Positions 16,620 to 25,204 of a stretch of 64,000 nucleotides of DNA are shown here, one piece after another (the stretch's first letter is position 1; every line of letters starts with the position of its first letter). The DNA is taken from positions 1,240,001-1,304,000 of the forward strand of contig NZ_CP134159.1 of NCBI RefSeq assembly GCF_032197885.1, in the 5' to 3' direction. Origin of the DNA: Levilactobacillus namurensis (GTDB taxonomy: Bacteria > Bacillota > Bacilli > Lactobacillales > Lactobacillaceae). Under the pieces are notes generated by a model. The model was given only the letters and a program-made list of their open reading frames with translations. It was not told the origin of the DNA and made no database searches. A program made the position numbers and the translations under genes.

Positions 16620-17252
16620 ATGGATGAAACACAATTACGCGATTTAATTCATCGCATTATTCAAGAAGAAATGGATCCCAATCGGATTCCAATTGGGGTG
16701 TCTAACCACCATATTCACTTGACGGAAGAAGATTATCACATTCTGTTTCCACACCAAGAAATGGAAATTTTTAAGCCTCTTAAGCAGCCTAAAGAATTTG
16801 CTTCCAAGCAGGTTGCCGACATCGTGGGACCTAACGGGCGGATTGAACATGTCCGGATTCTAGGCCCTTGCCGGAAGCATTCTCAAGTCGAAATTGCTCG
16901 CTCTGAAGCCATTCAAATCGGCGTTGACGCTCCCATTCGGTTGTCTGGTCATTTAGATGGTGCGCCCAGTGTTAAGTTGGTTACGCCGGATGGAGAGGTT
17001 ACGGTTCAAGGGGTCATCATTGCCAAGCGGCACATTCACATGAGCAATGACGATGCCAAACGTTTCGGCGTCAAGCTAGGAGATACTGTTTCGGTCGAGA
17101 TTGATTCCGAAAATCGAAAGACTATCTACAATGATGTTATCTGCCGGCCCCGCGAAGACTTTATCTTAGAAATGCACATTGATACGGATGAAGCCAACGC
17201 AGCCAATGTTGGTCGTAACACGGTGGGACATTTGATCAAGCCTCAACACTAG
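16620..17252 (+). CDS. pduL: Phosphotransacylase PduL
   Basis: Converts propionyl-CoA plus phosphate to propionyl-phosphate and CoA inside the compartment, recycling CoA for PduP. The 210-residue product has an N-terminal helix (DETQLRDLIHRIIQEEM) typical of an encapsulation peptide. Two PduL beta-barrel domains follow, with the zinc-ligand histidine clusters SNHHIHLT and KRHIHMS. ATG 16620 is chosen; AGAGGTGG at 16604-16611 lies 8 bases upstream, whereas the GTG at 16608 sits inside it. Confidence 0.94.
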   Translation: MDETQLRDLIHRIIQEEMDPNRIPIGVSNHHIHLTEEDYHILFPHQEMEIFKPLKQPKEFASKQVADIVGPNGRIEHVRILGPCRKHSQVEIARSEAIQIGVDAPIRLSGHLDGAPSVKLVTPDGEVTVQGVIIAKRHIHMSNDDAKRFGVKLGDTVSVEIDSENRKTIYNDVICRPREDFILEMHIDTDEANAANVGRNTVGHLIKPQH

Positions 17253-17279
17253 AGGGATGACCAGTCGTTTGAATTCTAA

Positions 17280-17801
17280 TTGAAGTTGGTGATTAACTTG
17301 GATTCTTTAGTTGAAAAGGTGATGGCCCAGTTAGCCAAACGGCAACATCAACAATATGACTGTACCTATCAAGCAACCGTGTCGGTTCCTGATACCCAGA
17401 TCTTTTTAGATTACGCGACCGTTGTAATTACCAATGTTTCGATTGAACTTTTGACGGCACTCTACCGGTTAGACACGGACAATGCTTGGGTTGCTTGGAT
17501 TTTGCAAGGAATCGATTACCAAGTCACTTTTCAACTTAGTTTGAATGAACTTGCGGTTCACTTTATTCCACGCAAGATGTTGTTAGACTGGCCAATTCTC
17601 TTCATTACCAATCGTCATCAGCTAGTGCAGGCGTTGGCCCACCGGGTCGTGACGCGTCAGGATCTGGCAGCCATGCCGGACAAATCCTTGGTGGTTGTAA
17701 CCAGAGACCAGCACCTGACGGCTGAAGCAACTGATTTACTGGCTGCTAAAGACATGAAACTACAAACAAGGACTGATGAAGATTGTATATGGCAAAAGTA
17801 G
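17280..17801 (+). CDS. pduM: Microcompartment assembly protein PduM
   Basis: A 173-residue protein at the pduM position between pduL and pduN. PduM is needed for proper Pdu compartment structure in Salmonella; its activity is unknown. The N-terminus has a short amphipathic segment (LDSLVEKVMAQLAKR) similar to targeting peptides. The likely start is TTG 17280, with no strong ribosome site nearby (AGAGGGA is about 23 bases upstream). An 8-codon frame starting ATG 17257 ends over the TTG, so initiation could be coupled to it. The start is uncertain. Confidence 0.82.
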   Translation: MKLVINLDSLVEKVMAQLAKRQHQQYDCTYQATVSVPDTQIFLDYATVVITNVSIELLTALYRLDTDNAWVAWILQGIDYQVTFQLSLNELAVHFIPRKMLLDWPILFITNRHQLVQALAHRVVTRQDLAAMPDKSLVVVTRDQHLTAEATDLLAAKDMKLQTRTDEDCIWQK

Positions 17802-18055
17802 TAGGGAGCGTGGTTTCCACGCAGAAGGATCCGTCGTTGGTTGGACGGAAACTAATGATCGTGCAGCCAGTTAACTCTGATGGTCAGTCGGTCCGGCACC
17901 AAGAAGTGGCTGCTGATTCAGTTGGGGCTGGTGTTGGTGAATATGTTCTATTAGTTCGCGGTGCCGGTGCCCGGCGTGCCAGTCAGCTGGATGACGGGTT
18001 ACGGGACGTCAATGATTGCGCCATTGTGGGAATTATTGACCGCTTCGATAAGTAA
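17789..18055 (+). CDS. pduN: Microcompartment vertex protein PduN
   Basis: EutN/CcmL-family pentamer that caps the vertices of the shell. The 88-residue product begins AKVVGSVVSTQKDPSLVGRKL and ends with the conserved CAIVGIIDRF. ATG 17789 lies inside the end of pduM and so overlaps it by 13 bases. An in-frame TTG at 17783 is less likely. Confidence 0.93.
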   Translation: MAKVVGSVVSTQKDPSLVGRKLMIVQPVNSDGQSVRHQEVAADSVGAGVGEYVLLVRGAGARRASQLDDGLRDVNDCAIVGIIDRFDK

Positions 18056-18071
18056 AGGTAAGTGAATTTAA

Positions 18072-18647
18072 ATGCCAATTTATACTAAGGGTGGCGACAA
18101 AGGCACGACTAGTTTGTATGACGGGCAACGGGTAAAAAAAGATTCCTTGCGGGTTGAAACTTACGGAACCTTCGATGAATTGAATGCAAATATCAGTCTC
18201 GCAGACAAATTGTGTGTCAATCCAAAGAATAAGGCCATCTTACAGCGTGTCGAATATAAGATGTTCTTTTTACAAGGCGAAATCGCCACACAGAACACTC
18301 AAAAATTTTTGGAAAATAGCCGGACAATTTCGGATGATGACGTTCATGAGCTTGAACAAATTATCGATCACTATACGACAGAATTGCCCAAGGTCACAAG
18401 CTTTATCCTCCCGGGTGCAAGCCTGGCGGGGGCCCAACTCCATATTTGCCGAACGGTGTGTCGACGAGCAGAACGTCAATTTGTACGCTTCAGTACAGAT
18501 ACGGACGTTCGACCAGTTCTGGAACGATATATCAATCGGTTGTCTGACTTTATGTACATCATGGCCCGTTCCGAAGACCATGAGGCGTATGTCCAACAAG
18601 TGACAAATGAAGTGCTGAAACGGTATGCACAAGCAGTGGGGCGATAA
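18072..18647 (+). CDS. pduO: Cob(I)alamin adenosyltransferase PduO
   Basis: Transfers the adenosyl group of ATP to cob(I)alamin, making the coenzyme for PduCDE. The 191-residue product has the PduO-type ATP-binding N-terminus TKGGDKGTTSL and the conserved CRRAERQFV helix. Length corresponds to the N-terminal domain of the Salmonella two-domain PduO; the second domain is encoded by the next gene. It supports use of imported, non-adenosylated cobalamin. Confidence 0.94.
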   Translation: MPIYTKGGDKGTTSLYDGQRVKKDSLRVETYGTFDELNANISLADKLCVNPKNKAILQRVEYKMFFLQGEIATQNTQKFLENSRTISDDDVHELEQIIDHYTTELPKVTSFILPGASLAGAQLHICRTVCRRAERQFVRFSTDTDVRPVLERYINRLSDFMYIMARSEDHEAYVQQVTNEVLKRYAQAVGR

Positions 18648-18650
18648 ATA

Positions 18651-19133
18651 ATGGATGAAGAACAGTTAACTCAAATTATTCGTGACGTGATTGCTAAACA
18701 AGGAGGAGAAACGATGAACAACTTATTTGATCGTCATAAAATGGAAAAGGTAATTGACGCAGCTGTAGCACGCGCCGATGAACTGAAAGTTGGGGTATCC
18801 ATCTGCTTGATGGATCAGGCCACTAACGTTCAGATGTTCTATCACATGCCGAACGCCAACCTGGTCAGTTCAACGCTGGCTCCTAAAAAGGCTTGGTCCG
18901 CCATCGCGATGAAAGAACCAACGAAGGACATCAGCAAAGATATCCAACCTGGTGCCCCTCTTTATCAGATGGAAACCATGCTGGACGGTAAATTAGTTTC
19001 TTTCCCTGGCGGTATTCCATTGGTCCTGGACGGGACACCAATTGGCGCGATTGGTGTCAGTGGTGGCTTAATTGAAGAGGATCAATCAATCTGTGAAGCA
19101 GCGGTAGCTTCCTTTATGAAGGAGAGTAAGTAG
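18651..19133 (+). CDS. GlcG/HbpS-like protein (PduO C-domain equivalent) with targeting peptide
   Basis: A 160-residue GlcG/HbpS-family protein, equivalent to the C-terminal domain of enteric PduO, which binds heme there. The first 18 residues (MDEEQLTQIIRDVIAKQG) are an encapsulation-type helix resembling those of PduD and PduL. Inside this segment a perfect AGGAGG (18701-18706) precedes ATG 18714. A second product without the peptide is therefore likely, starting MNNLFDRHKMEK. The upstream start at 18651 has only a weak GTGGGGCG site. The gene is 3 bases from pduO, so the two act as a split PduO. Its exact role in cobalamin reduction is unproven. Confidence 0.85.
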   Translation: MDEEQLTQIIRDVIAKQGGETMNNLFDRHKMEKVIDAAVARADELKVGVSICLMDQATNVQMFYHMPNANLVSSTLAPKKAWSAIAMKEPTKDISKDIQPGAPLYQMETMLDGKLVSFPGGIPLVLDGTPIGAIGVSGGLIEEDQSICEAAVASFMKESK

Positions 19134-19135
19134 GC

Positions 19136-20563
19136 ATGGCAGAAAATATTGAGGCACAAATCAGACGAATTTTAAATGAAGAGCTCCACCAGTCTGGGAC
19201 CAGCAATGGCCCGGCTGCTGGCAATGGGCATAACGGAATCTTTAAGACGGTTGACGAAGCGATTGCTGCGGCGAAAATAGCGCAAGAAGATTATGTTGAT
19301 CAACCAATTTCCATGCGGAACAAGGTTCTAGATGCTATTCGTGAGGGTTTCCGGCCTTACATCCAAAGTATGGCAGAACGTATCTACAAGGAAACCGGCA
19401 TGGGAACTGTCGAAGCTAAGGTTGCTAAGCTCCACAACGCCCTGTATAACACACCAGGTCCTGAAATTTTACAACCAGAAGCCGAAACTGGCGATGGTGG
19501 CTTGGTCATGTACGAATATGCACCATTTGGTGTCATTGGAGCGGTCGGTCCTAGCACTAATCCTTCCGAAACTGTGATTGCCAACGCTATCATGATGTTA
19601 GCCGGTGGAAATACGGTTTACTTTGGTGCCCATCCAGGTGCCAAGGACATCACACGTTGGACAATTGAAAAGTTAAACGAATTGGTTGCTAAAGCTACAG
19701 GATTACATAACCTGGTGGTGTCAATTGAAGAACCTTCCATTGAATCCGTTCAGGCCATGATGAAGCATCCCGACATTGCAATGCTCTCTATCACGGGGGG
19801 GCCTTCCGTGGTTCACCAAGCCCTAATCAGTGGTAAGAAGGCGGTTGGTGCCGGTGCTGGTAACCCACCTGCCATGGTTGATGCAACGGCGAACATTGCG
19901 AAGGCTGCGCACAACATCGTTGATTCTGCTGCTTTTGATAACAATATTCTGTGTACCGCAGAAAAGGAAGTTATCGTGGAAGCCAGTGTTAAGGATGATT
20001 TGATTACGAAGATGCAAGAAGAGGGTGCCTTCCTAGTTACTAACATGAACGACGTCAACAAGTTGGCGGACATGACCATCGGGCCTAAGGGAGCCCCTGA
20101 CCGGAAGTTTGTTGGGAAAGCTGCCACCTACATTTTGGATCAAGCAGGAATTCATTATACGGGTAATCCAAAACTGATTATTATGGAAACCGAAAAGGAT
20201 CACCGCCTTGTCACGACCGAAATGTTGATGCCAATTTTACCAGTTGTCAGCTGCCCTGACTTTGACCACGTCTTAGCTACCGCGGTTGAAGTTGAGCAAG
20301 GTTTGCATCATACGGCTTCGATTCATTCCGAAAACTTGCCTCACATCAATAAGGCAGCGCACCGGATGAACACGTCGATTTTCGTGGTCAACGGTCCAAC
20401 CTATACTGGAACGGGTGTCGGTGCAGCCGGTGCCCATGCTGGGGCCTCAGCTCTGACGATTGCTACGCCAACTGGTGAGGGGACCGCAACGGCGAAAACC
20501 TATACGCGTCGTCGCCGGTTGAATTCACCAGAAGGCTTTTCATTGCGGACTTGGGAGGCGTAA
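19136..20563 (+). CDS. pduP: CoA-acylating propionaldehyde dehydrogenase PduP
   Basis: Oxidises propionaldehyde (or 3-hydroxypropionaldehyde) with CoA and NAD to the acyl-CoA in the compartment. The 475-residue product has an N-terminal encapsulation helix (ENIEAQIRRILNEELHQ), a Gly/Asn-rich linker and an aldehyde dehydrogenase domain with the catalytic cysteine in FDNNILCTAEK (Cys273). ATG 19136 overlaps the previous stop region by a short spacing. It lies next to pduQ, which regenerates NAD. Confidence 0.95.
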   Translation: MAENIEAQIRRILNEELHQSGTSNGPAAGNGHNGIFKTVDEAIAAAKIAQEDYVDQPISMRNKVLDAIREGFRPYIQSMAERIYKETGMGTVEAKVAKLHNALYNTPGPEILQPEAETGDGGLVMYEYAPFGVIGAVGPSTNPSETVIANAIMMLAGGNTVYFGAHPGAKDITRWTIEKLNELVAKATGLHNLVVSIEEPSIESVQAMMKHPDIAMLSITGGPSVVHQALISGKKAVGAGAGNPPAMVDATANIAKAAHNIVDSAAFDNNILCTAEKEVIVEASVKDDLITKMQEEGAFLVTNMNDVNKLADMTIGPKGAPDRKFVGKAATYILDQAGIHYTGNPKLIIMETEKDHRLVTTEMLMPILPVVSCPDFDHVLATAVEVEQGLHHTASIHSENLPHINKAAHRMNTSIFVVNGPTYTGTGVGAAGAHAGASALTIATPTGEGTATAKTYTRRRRLNSPEGFSLRTWEA

Positions 20564-20567
20564 AGCC

Positions 20568-21689
20568 ATGGAAGAAATTCAAATTCCAACCAAAATTTAT
20601 TCGGGAACAGATAGTTTAGACCGGCTACAGGACTTACACGGTAAGACTATCTTGATGGTTTGCGACGCCTTCTTACCAAATACGCCGACACTGAAAACGA
20701 TTTGTGGTGAACTCGATAGTAGTAATCAGATTGAAATTTTTTCTGACGTGAAGCCTGATCCACCGTTGAAAAACATCATGAAGGGGGTTGAACAGTTCAC
20801 AACCCTTAAACCCAACGTCATGTTAGGCATTGGAGGCGGTTCCGCCATTGATACCGGGAAAGCCATTCGCTTCTTTGGTGAAAAGATTACGAACACTTGT
20901 CTGGATTGCTTTATTGCCATTCCAACGACCAGTGGAACTGGTTCCGAAGTCACGAATACCAGTGTAATTTCCGATACCGAGAACCAGCGAAAGTTCCCCA
21001 TCATGGAGGACTATTTGACGCCAGATATCGCGTTATTGGATCCACAACTGGTCATGACGGCACCCAAGAGTGTCACAGCATACTCTGGGTTGGACGTCTT
21101 GACCCATTCCTTAGAATCGTTAGTTGCTAAGGGAGCTAATACCCTGACGGATGCCTTGGCTGAAAAGGGCGTGGACGTGATAACCCATCATTTGGTCACC
21201 TGCTACAAACATGGGGACGACACCGTTGCCCGTAAGGTCGTGCATGAAGCTTCCTGTGGTGCCGGTATTGCATTCAATAATGCTGGTTTAGGGTTCTGCC
21301 ACGCGCTAGCCCATCAACTAGGGGCCAACTTCCACGTACCTCATGGCTTGGCTAACGCAATGTTGTTGCCTTATGTAGTCAGCTACAATGCGGAACACGA
21401 CGAAGTAGCGATGCACAAGTATGCGATTGCGGCGAAGAAGGCTGGTTTAGCTCCGCAAGGTATGGCGGACCGGGTTGCTATTCGGCGGTTGATTAATCAA
21501 ATTCGATTGATGATGCGTCAGATGGATTGTCCAGCCACCTTACAGAGCTTTGGTATTGATGCTAAGGACGCGTTAGCCGCAACGGATACGATTGTGGCTA
21601 ATGCTAAGTTAGACGCAACTTTCCCAGGAAATCCAGTAGTTCCAAGTGACGAAGATTTAGCGGCAGTTTATCACCAAATTATTAAATAA
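20568..21689 (+). CDS. pduQ: Iron-dependent propanol dehydrogenase PduQ
   Basis: Group III iron alcohol dehydrogenase that reduces propionaldehyde to 1-propanol (or 3-HPA to 1,3-propanediol), recycling NAD for PduP. The 373-residue product has the GGGSAIDTGKA nucleotide motif, TTSGTGSEVTNTSVI and the iron-ligand region GLGFCHALAHQLGANFHVPHG. The gene is 4 bases after pduP. Confidence 0.95.
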   Translation: MEEIQIPTKIYSGTDSLDRLQDLHGKTILMVCDAFLPNTPTLKTICGELDSSNQIEIFSDVKPDPPLKNIMKGVEQFTTLKPNVMLGIGGGSAIDTGKAIRFFGEKITNTCLDCFIAIPTTSGTGSEVTNTSVISDTENQRKFPIMEDYLTPDIALLDPQLVMTAPKSVTAYSGLDVLTHSLESLVAKGANTLTDALAEKGVDVITHHLVTCYKHGDDTVARKVVHEASCGAGIAFNNAGLGFCHALAHQLGANFHVPHGLANAMLLPYVVSYNAEHDEVAMHKYAIAAKKAGLAPQGMADRVAIRRLINQIRLMMRQMDCPATLQSFGIDAKDALAATDTIVANAKLDATFPGNPVVPSDEDLAAVYHQIIK

Positions 21690-21721
21690 CGGATGACGTT
21701 ATACAAAGAGGGAATCACATT

Positions 21722-22909
21722 ATGTCACAGAAGATTTTAGCCATTAATTCAGGTAGTTCATCCCTGAAATTCAAGCTTTATGAATTATCGGAACAAACGG
21801 TTTTGGCCAGTGGTCACGTTGATCGTATTGGCCAACGGAATAGTACGTTTACATTTGAGATTCACGGACAAAAAACTATTCAAGCGGAGAAGATGGACGA
21901 CCACCTTGCCGCGATTCAAACCGTGGTGAATGGTCTTTTGACCAGTCATGTGATTGAACACAAATCAGAAATCATAGCGGTGGGTCATCGAATCTCACAT
22001 GGTGGGCGTTTCTACACGCATCCGGTTAAGGTTGATGCTGCAGTGAAGGCTAAGATCAAGGAACTCTCTGTATTATCGCCTCTCCATAATCCTGTGAATC
22101 TTGCTGGAATCGAGGCATTTGAGAAAATTTTACCAGAGGCAGCGGAGGTCGCCACCTTTGACACGTCTTTTCATTACACGATTCCTCCCAAGGCTTACAT
22201 GTATGGTCTACCGTACAATTACTTTAAAGATTACGATATTCGGCGCTATGGGTTTCATGGCCCGTCGCATGAATACATTGTCTTGAAGGCCCGGGAACTA
22301 TTCGGGGCTCAACAGACGCGTCGGATGATTACGTGTCATCTGGGGAATGGTGCGAGCCTGTGTGCCGCCCTCGATGGAAAATCCGTGAATTCTTCCATGG
22401 GATTTACACCTCTGGCAGGGCTCTTGATGGGGACCCGTTCGGGTGATATCGATCCAGAGATTATTCCCTTTATCGAGGAACGCTTCCACATGTCTTCCGA
22501 AGACGTGCGTAAAATGCTTAACCAAGATTCGGGCTTACTCGGCCTGTCAGGATTATCGAATGATGTACGTGACTTGAATCAGGCTGCTAAAGCGGGTAAT
22601 CAACGCGCTCAGTTAGCTTTGGACGTTTATGTTCATCAGATTCAACAGTACATTGGCGCCTACACAACTGACCTGAACGGACTAGATATGCTAGTCTTCA
22701 CGGCTGGCGTCGGGGAACATTCCGCCATGATTCGGCAAGCGGTCTGTGCACAATTAGCGTTCCTGGGTGTTAAATTGGACGATGAGAAGAATCGAGCTAA
22801 CGCGTTGCGAATTGATGCGCCGAATAGTCGGGTTAAAGTGGCGGTGATTCCGACCGATGAGGAAGCTATTATTGCACGGGACATCAAGCAAGTTTTAGGC
22901 ATCAAATAA
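21722..22909 (+). CDS. pduW: Propionate/acetate kinase PduW
   Basis: Makes ATP from propionyl-phosphate produced by PduL. The 395-residue product has acetate kinase signatures: LAINSGSSSLKFKLYE at the start, GHRISHGG, GTRSGDIDPE and FTAGVGEHS. The location in the pdu operon argues for propionyl- or 3-hydroxypropionyl-phosphate as substrate. A GAGGGA ribosome site lies upstream. Confidence 0.94.
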   Translation: MSQKILAINSGSSSLKFKLYELSEQTVLASGHVDRIGQRNSTFTFEIHGQKTIQAEKMDDHLAAIQTVVNGLLTSHVIEHKSEIIAVGHRISHGGRFYTHPVKVDAAVKAKIKELSVLSPLHNPVNLAGIEAFEKILPEAAEVATFDTSFHYTIPPKAYMYGLPYNYFKDYDIRRYGFHGPSHEYIVLKARELFGAQQTRRMITCHLGNGASLCAALDGKSVNSSMGFTPLAGLLMGTRSGDIDPEIIPFIEERFHMSSEDVRKMLNQDSGLLGLSGLSNDVRDLNQAAKAGNQRAQLALDVYVHQIQQYIGAYTTDLNGLDMLVFTAGVGEHSAMIRQAVCAQLAFLGVKLDDEKNRANALRIDAPNSRVKVAVIPTDEEAIIARDIKQVLGIK

Positions 22910-22938
22910 CGTGTTGTTAGGAGAAGGAGGCGGCAAAG

Positions 22939-23283
22939 ATGACCAGAAATATTGATCGGACGATTCAAGAATATGTTCCGGGCAAGCAGGTTACCTTGGC
23001 CCACATCGTCGCTAATCCCACTCAGGATATCTATGATAAACTTGGGATACAATCACCGAAAAATGCGTTGGGGATCCTCACAATTACACCAGCTGAGGCG
23101 TCGATTATTGCTGGGGACGTTGCGACTAAGGCTAGCAACGTTTCGCTAGGCTTTATTGATCGGTTCAGTGGCTCCGTGGTGATTGTTGGTGAAGTTTCAG
23201 AGGTTGATTCGGCGTTACATCAAGTAATTGAAACGCTTCATGACCTTCTAGACTTTGATATTCCAACGATTACGCGTACTTGA
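22939..23283 (+). CDS. pduU: Microcompartment shell protein PduU
   Basis: Circularly permuted BMC-domain shell protein of 114 residues, with an N-terminal strand ([21 protein letters not shown]) that forms a small barrel in known PduU. The start follows GAAGGAGG. Its stop overlaps the ribosome site GAGGTG of the next gene, so the operon continues. pduV, usual next to it, lies instead at 6531. Confidence 0.93.
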   Translation: MTRNIDRTIQEYVPGKQVTLAHIVANPTQDIYDKLGIQSPKNALGILTITPAEASIIAGDVATKASNVSLGFIDRFSGSVVIVGEVSEVDSALHQVIETLHDLLDFDIPTITRT

Positions 23284-23294
23284 GGTGTTCAGCG

Positions 23295-24368
23295 ATGGTT
23301 AATACAAGTCAGTTTAAGTTTGATAAGCAACAAACGATGCGTTGCGGACTTCAGGTCCGGAACGCTTTCGTTCTAGCACCGTTAGATTTGCAGTTATCGT
23401 TGTTTGATGGGACCGTTAGTCGTAATGACCTCTGGTTTCATCAACGACATAGTCAGACGGTTGGTCTGGATATTGTGGGGTCTGCCTACGTAAATGTGTG
23501 TGCCAGTACGGCAAGTGGATCGATTAGCGTGGCGACTGATGACACCGTTGCGGGCTTACATCAGTTGGCGCAACGGATTCATCAGCAGGGGGCCCGCGCA
23601 ATTCTGCAACTTTCCCATGCGGGTCAACGAGCATATGTGGATTATCGATATTGGACGGCGATGGGGCCGAGTCCCACGGCAACGTCTGTGGCAATGAATC
23701 GCTTTGAGATTCAACAAGTTATCAGTGATTTTGGTCGTGCAACGGAGCGGGCGATTCAAGCGGGCTTTGACGGCGTTGAGCTTCAAGGTGCCAACCGGTT
23801 TTTGCTCCAGCAATTTATGTCCCCCTATACGAATCACCGCCAAGATGAATTTGGTGGTTCACTGGCCAACCGGGTTCGGGTTCCAATTCAAATTGTACAG
23901 CGTGTGCAACAGGTGGCCGCACATACTGCACAGCGTCCCTTTGCAGTTGGTTATCGGCTGTCCCCTGAAGAGCGCCAGCCAGGTGGACTTCGGCTCATTG
24001 ATACCTTGGTCTTAGCGCACTTGCTAGAAGCTTTGCAGATTGACTACTTAAGCCTGTCATTGCATCAATACCACCAACCGGCCGTGACGGGATATACTGT
24101 TGCACCGGTGATTCAGATTTTCCACGACCAGCTTAAGACGTTACCCTTAATGGTTGCGGGTGGAATTCGAAATCAACGTGATTTACTAACACTGGCAGAA
24201 GAGAGTCAGTGGGTAGCTTTGGGTAAACCGATGATCTTTAATCCAGATTGGCCGAAAGACCGACGTTGCGATATTGAGCAGACGCAATCGATGATTTCAG
24301 CAGAAGACCTAGGTATCAGTCCTACCTACGTCCGGCAGCTATTACGTAAGGGAGGCGTCGTAAGATGA
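23295..24368 (+). CDS. Old-yellow-enzyme-like NADH:flavin oxidoreductase
   Basis: Predicted FMN-containing (beta/alpha)8 reductase of 357 residues. Features fitting the OYE family are LQLSHAGQRA, the substrate-side loop QFMSPYTNHRQDEFGGSLANR, and the C-terminal phosphate-binding VAGGIRNQRDLL with ALGKPMIFNPDWP. The usual HGAHGYLL-type motif reads QGANRFLL here. ATG 23295 is chosen with GAGGTG overlapping the pduU stop; an in-frame start at 23280 would precede this site. OYE enzymes reduce activated C=C bonds, and acrolein arises from 3-hydroxypropionaldehyde, so aldehyde detoxification is an attractive but unproven role. The stop overlaps the next start (ATGA). Confidence 0.82.
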   Translation: MVNTSQFKFDKQQTMRCGLQVRNAFVLAPLDLQLSLFDGTVSRNDLWFHQRHSQTVGLDIVGSAYVNVCASTASGSISVATDDTVAGLHQLAQRIHQQGARAILQLSHAGQRAYVDYRYWTAMGPSPTATSVAMNRFEIQQVISDFGRATERAIQAGFDGVELQGANRFLLQQFMSPYTNHRQDEFGGSLANRVRVPIQIVQRVQQVAAHTAQRPFAVGYRLSPEERQPGGLRLIDTLVLAHLLEALQIDYLSLSLHQYHQPAVTGYTVAPVIQIFHDQLKTLPLMVAGGIRNQRDLLTLAEESQWVALGKPMIFNPDWPKDRRCDIEQTQSMISAEDLGISPTYVRQLLRKGGVVR

Positions 24369-25171
24369 CCATTAAACCGGCACGCGTATTGACTATCACG
24401 GGAGGGTTTAATTTTCGTGAGTTAGGTGGTTATTCCACGGTGAATGGTGCAACGGTTGCGTGGCACCGACTCTTACGAACCGCCCATTTAAGTGATTTGA
24501 CGGCCAATGATTGGCGAGACCTTCAGGCGTACGGCGTGGGACAGATTATCGATTTACGTTCTAGGGCTGAGAGGCGTCAGTTCCCAGATATGCCGCAACC
24601 CGGGGTTACGATGCATGTTATTCCGGTTTTTGACAATGATGAGACGGAAAGTTCGACAGCCGCCGCACAGACGCACCGTGAATTTTCGATGAATCCAAAT
24701 GGGGGATACCGGCGTATGCTGTACGTTTATCGTCGGTTAATTATTAACCCAGGCGCACAACGTGCTTATCGCCAGTTGTTTGAGACACTACTGACAACGC
24801 CGAAGAATATAGCAACGATTTTTCACTGCTCCGCAGGAAAGGATCGGACGGGAATTGGAGCCGTATTTATTCTCAGTGCCTTGGGAGTGCCCCGCAAGCA
24901 AATTCTTGCCGATTATCTCTTAACGAATCCAGCCTCGACACAACACATTGAGGCACGGGTAGAGGATGCGAAAAATCGATACCGAACAATAGCCTTTCAA
25001 CAATCGATTCGGGATCTTGCCTCCGTGAACGTAGATTACCTGCAACAGGCCCTGATGCTTGTAGATTATCAGTACGGCGGGATGCAAGCGTATTTGCAGG
25101 GGGTCCTTGGAATGACCCCGCAACGGCAACAAATTCTCCGTCAATTATATCTGACGCGAAGATGCGACTGA
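24365..25171 (+). CDS. Tyrosine-protein phosphatase
   Basis: A 268-residue phosphatase of the bacterial Y_phosphatase3 type (Wzb-unrelated, dual-specificity fold). It has the N-terminal NFRELGGY motif, RTAHLSDLT, and the P-loop HCSAGKDRTG (nucleophile Cys about residue 156). The ATG overlaps the stop of the preceding gene by 4 bases, so it is translationally coupled within the extended pdu operon. Substrate unknown; members act on phosphotyrosine proteins or phosphoinositides. Confidence 0.87.
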   Translation: MTIKPARVLTITGGFNFRELGGYSTVNGATVAWHRLLRTAHLSDLTANDWRDLQAYGVGQIIDLRSRAERRQFPDMPQPGVTMHVIPVFDNDETESSTAAAQTHREFSMNPNGGYRRMLYVYRRLIINPGAQRAYRQLFETLLTTPKNIATIFHCSAGKDRTGIGAVFILSALGVPRKQILADYLLTNPASTQHIEARVEDAKNRYRTIAFQQSIRDLASVNVDYLQQALMLVDYQYGGMQAYLQGVLGMTPQRQQILRQLYLTRRCD

Positions 25172-25204
25172 CGGGGATTCGCACGTGAAAAGGAGGTGTT
25201 AACG

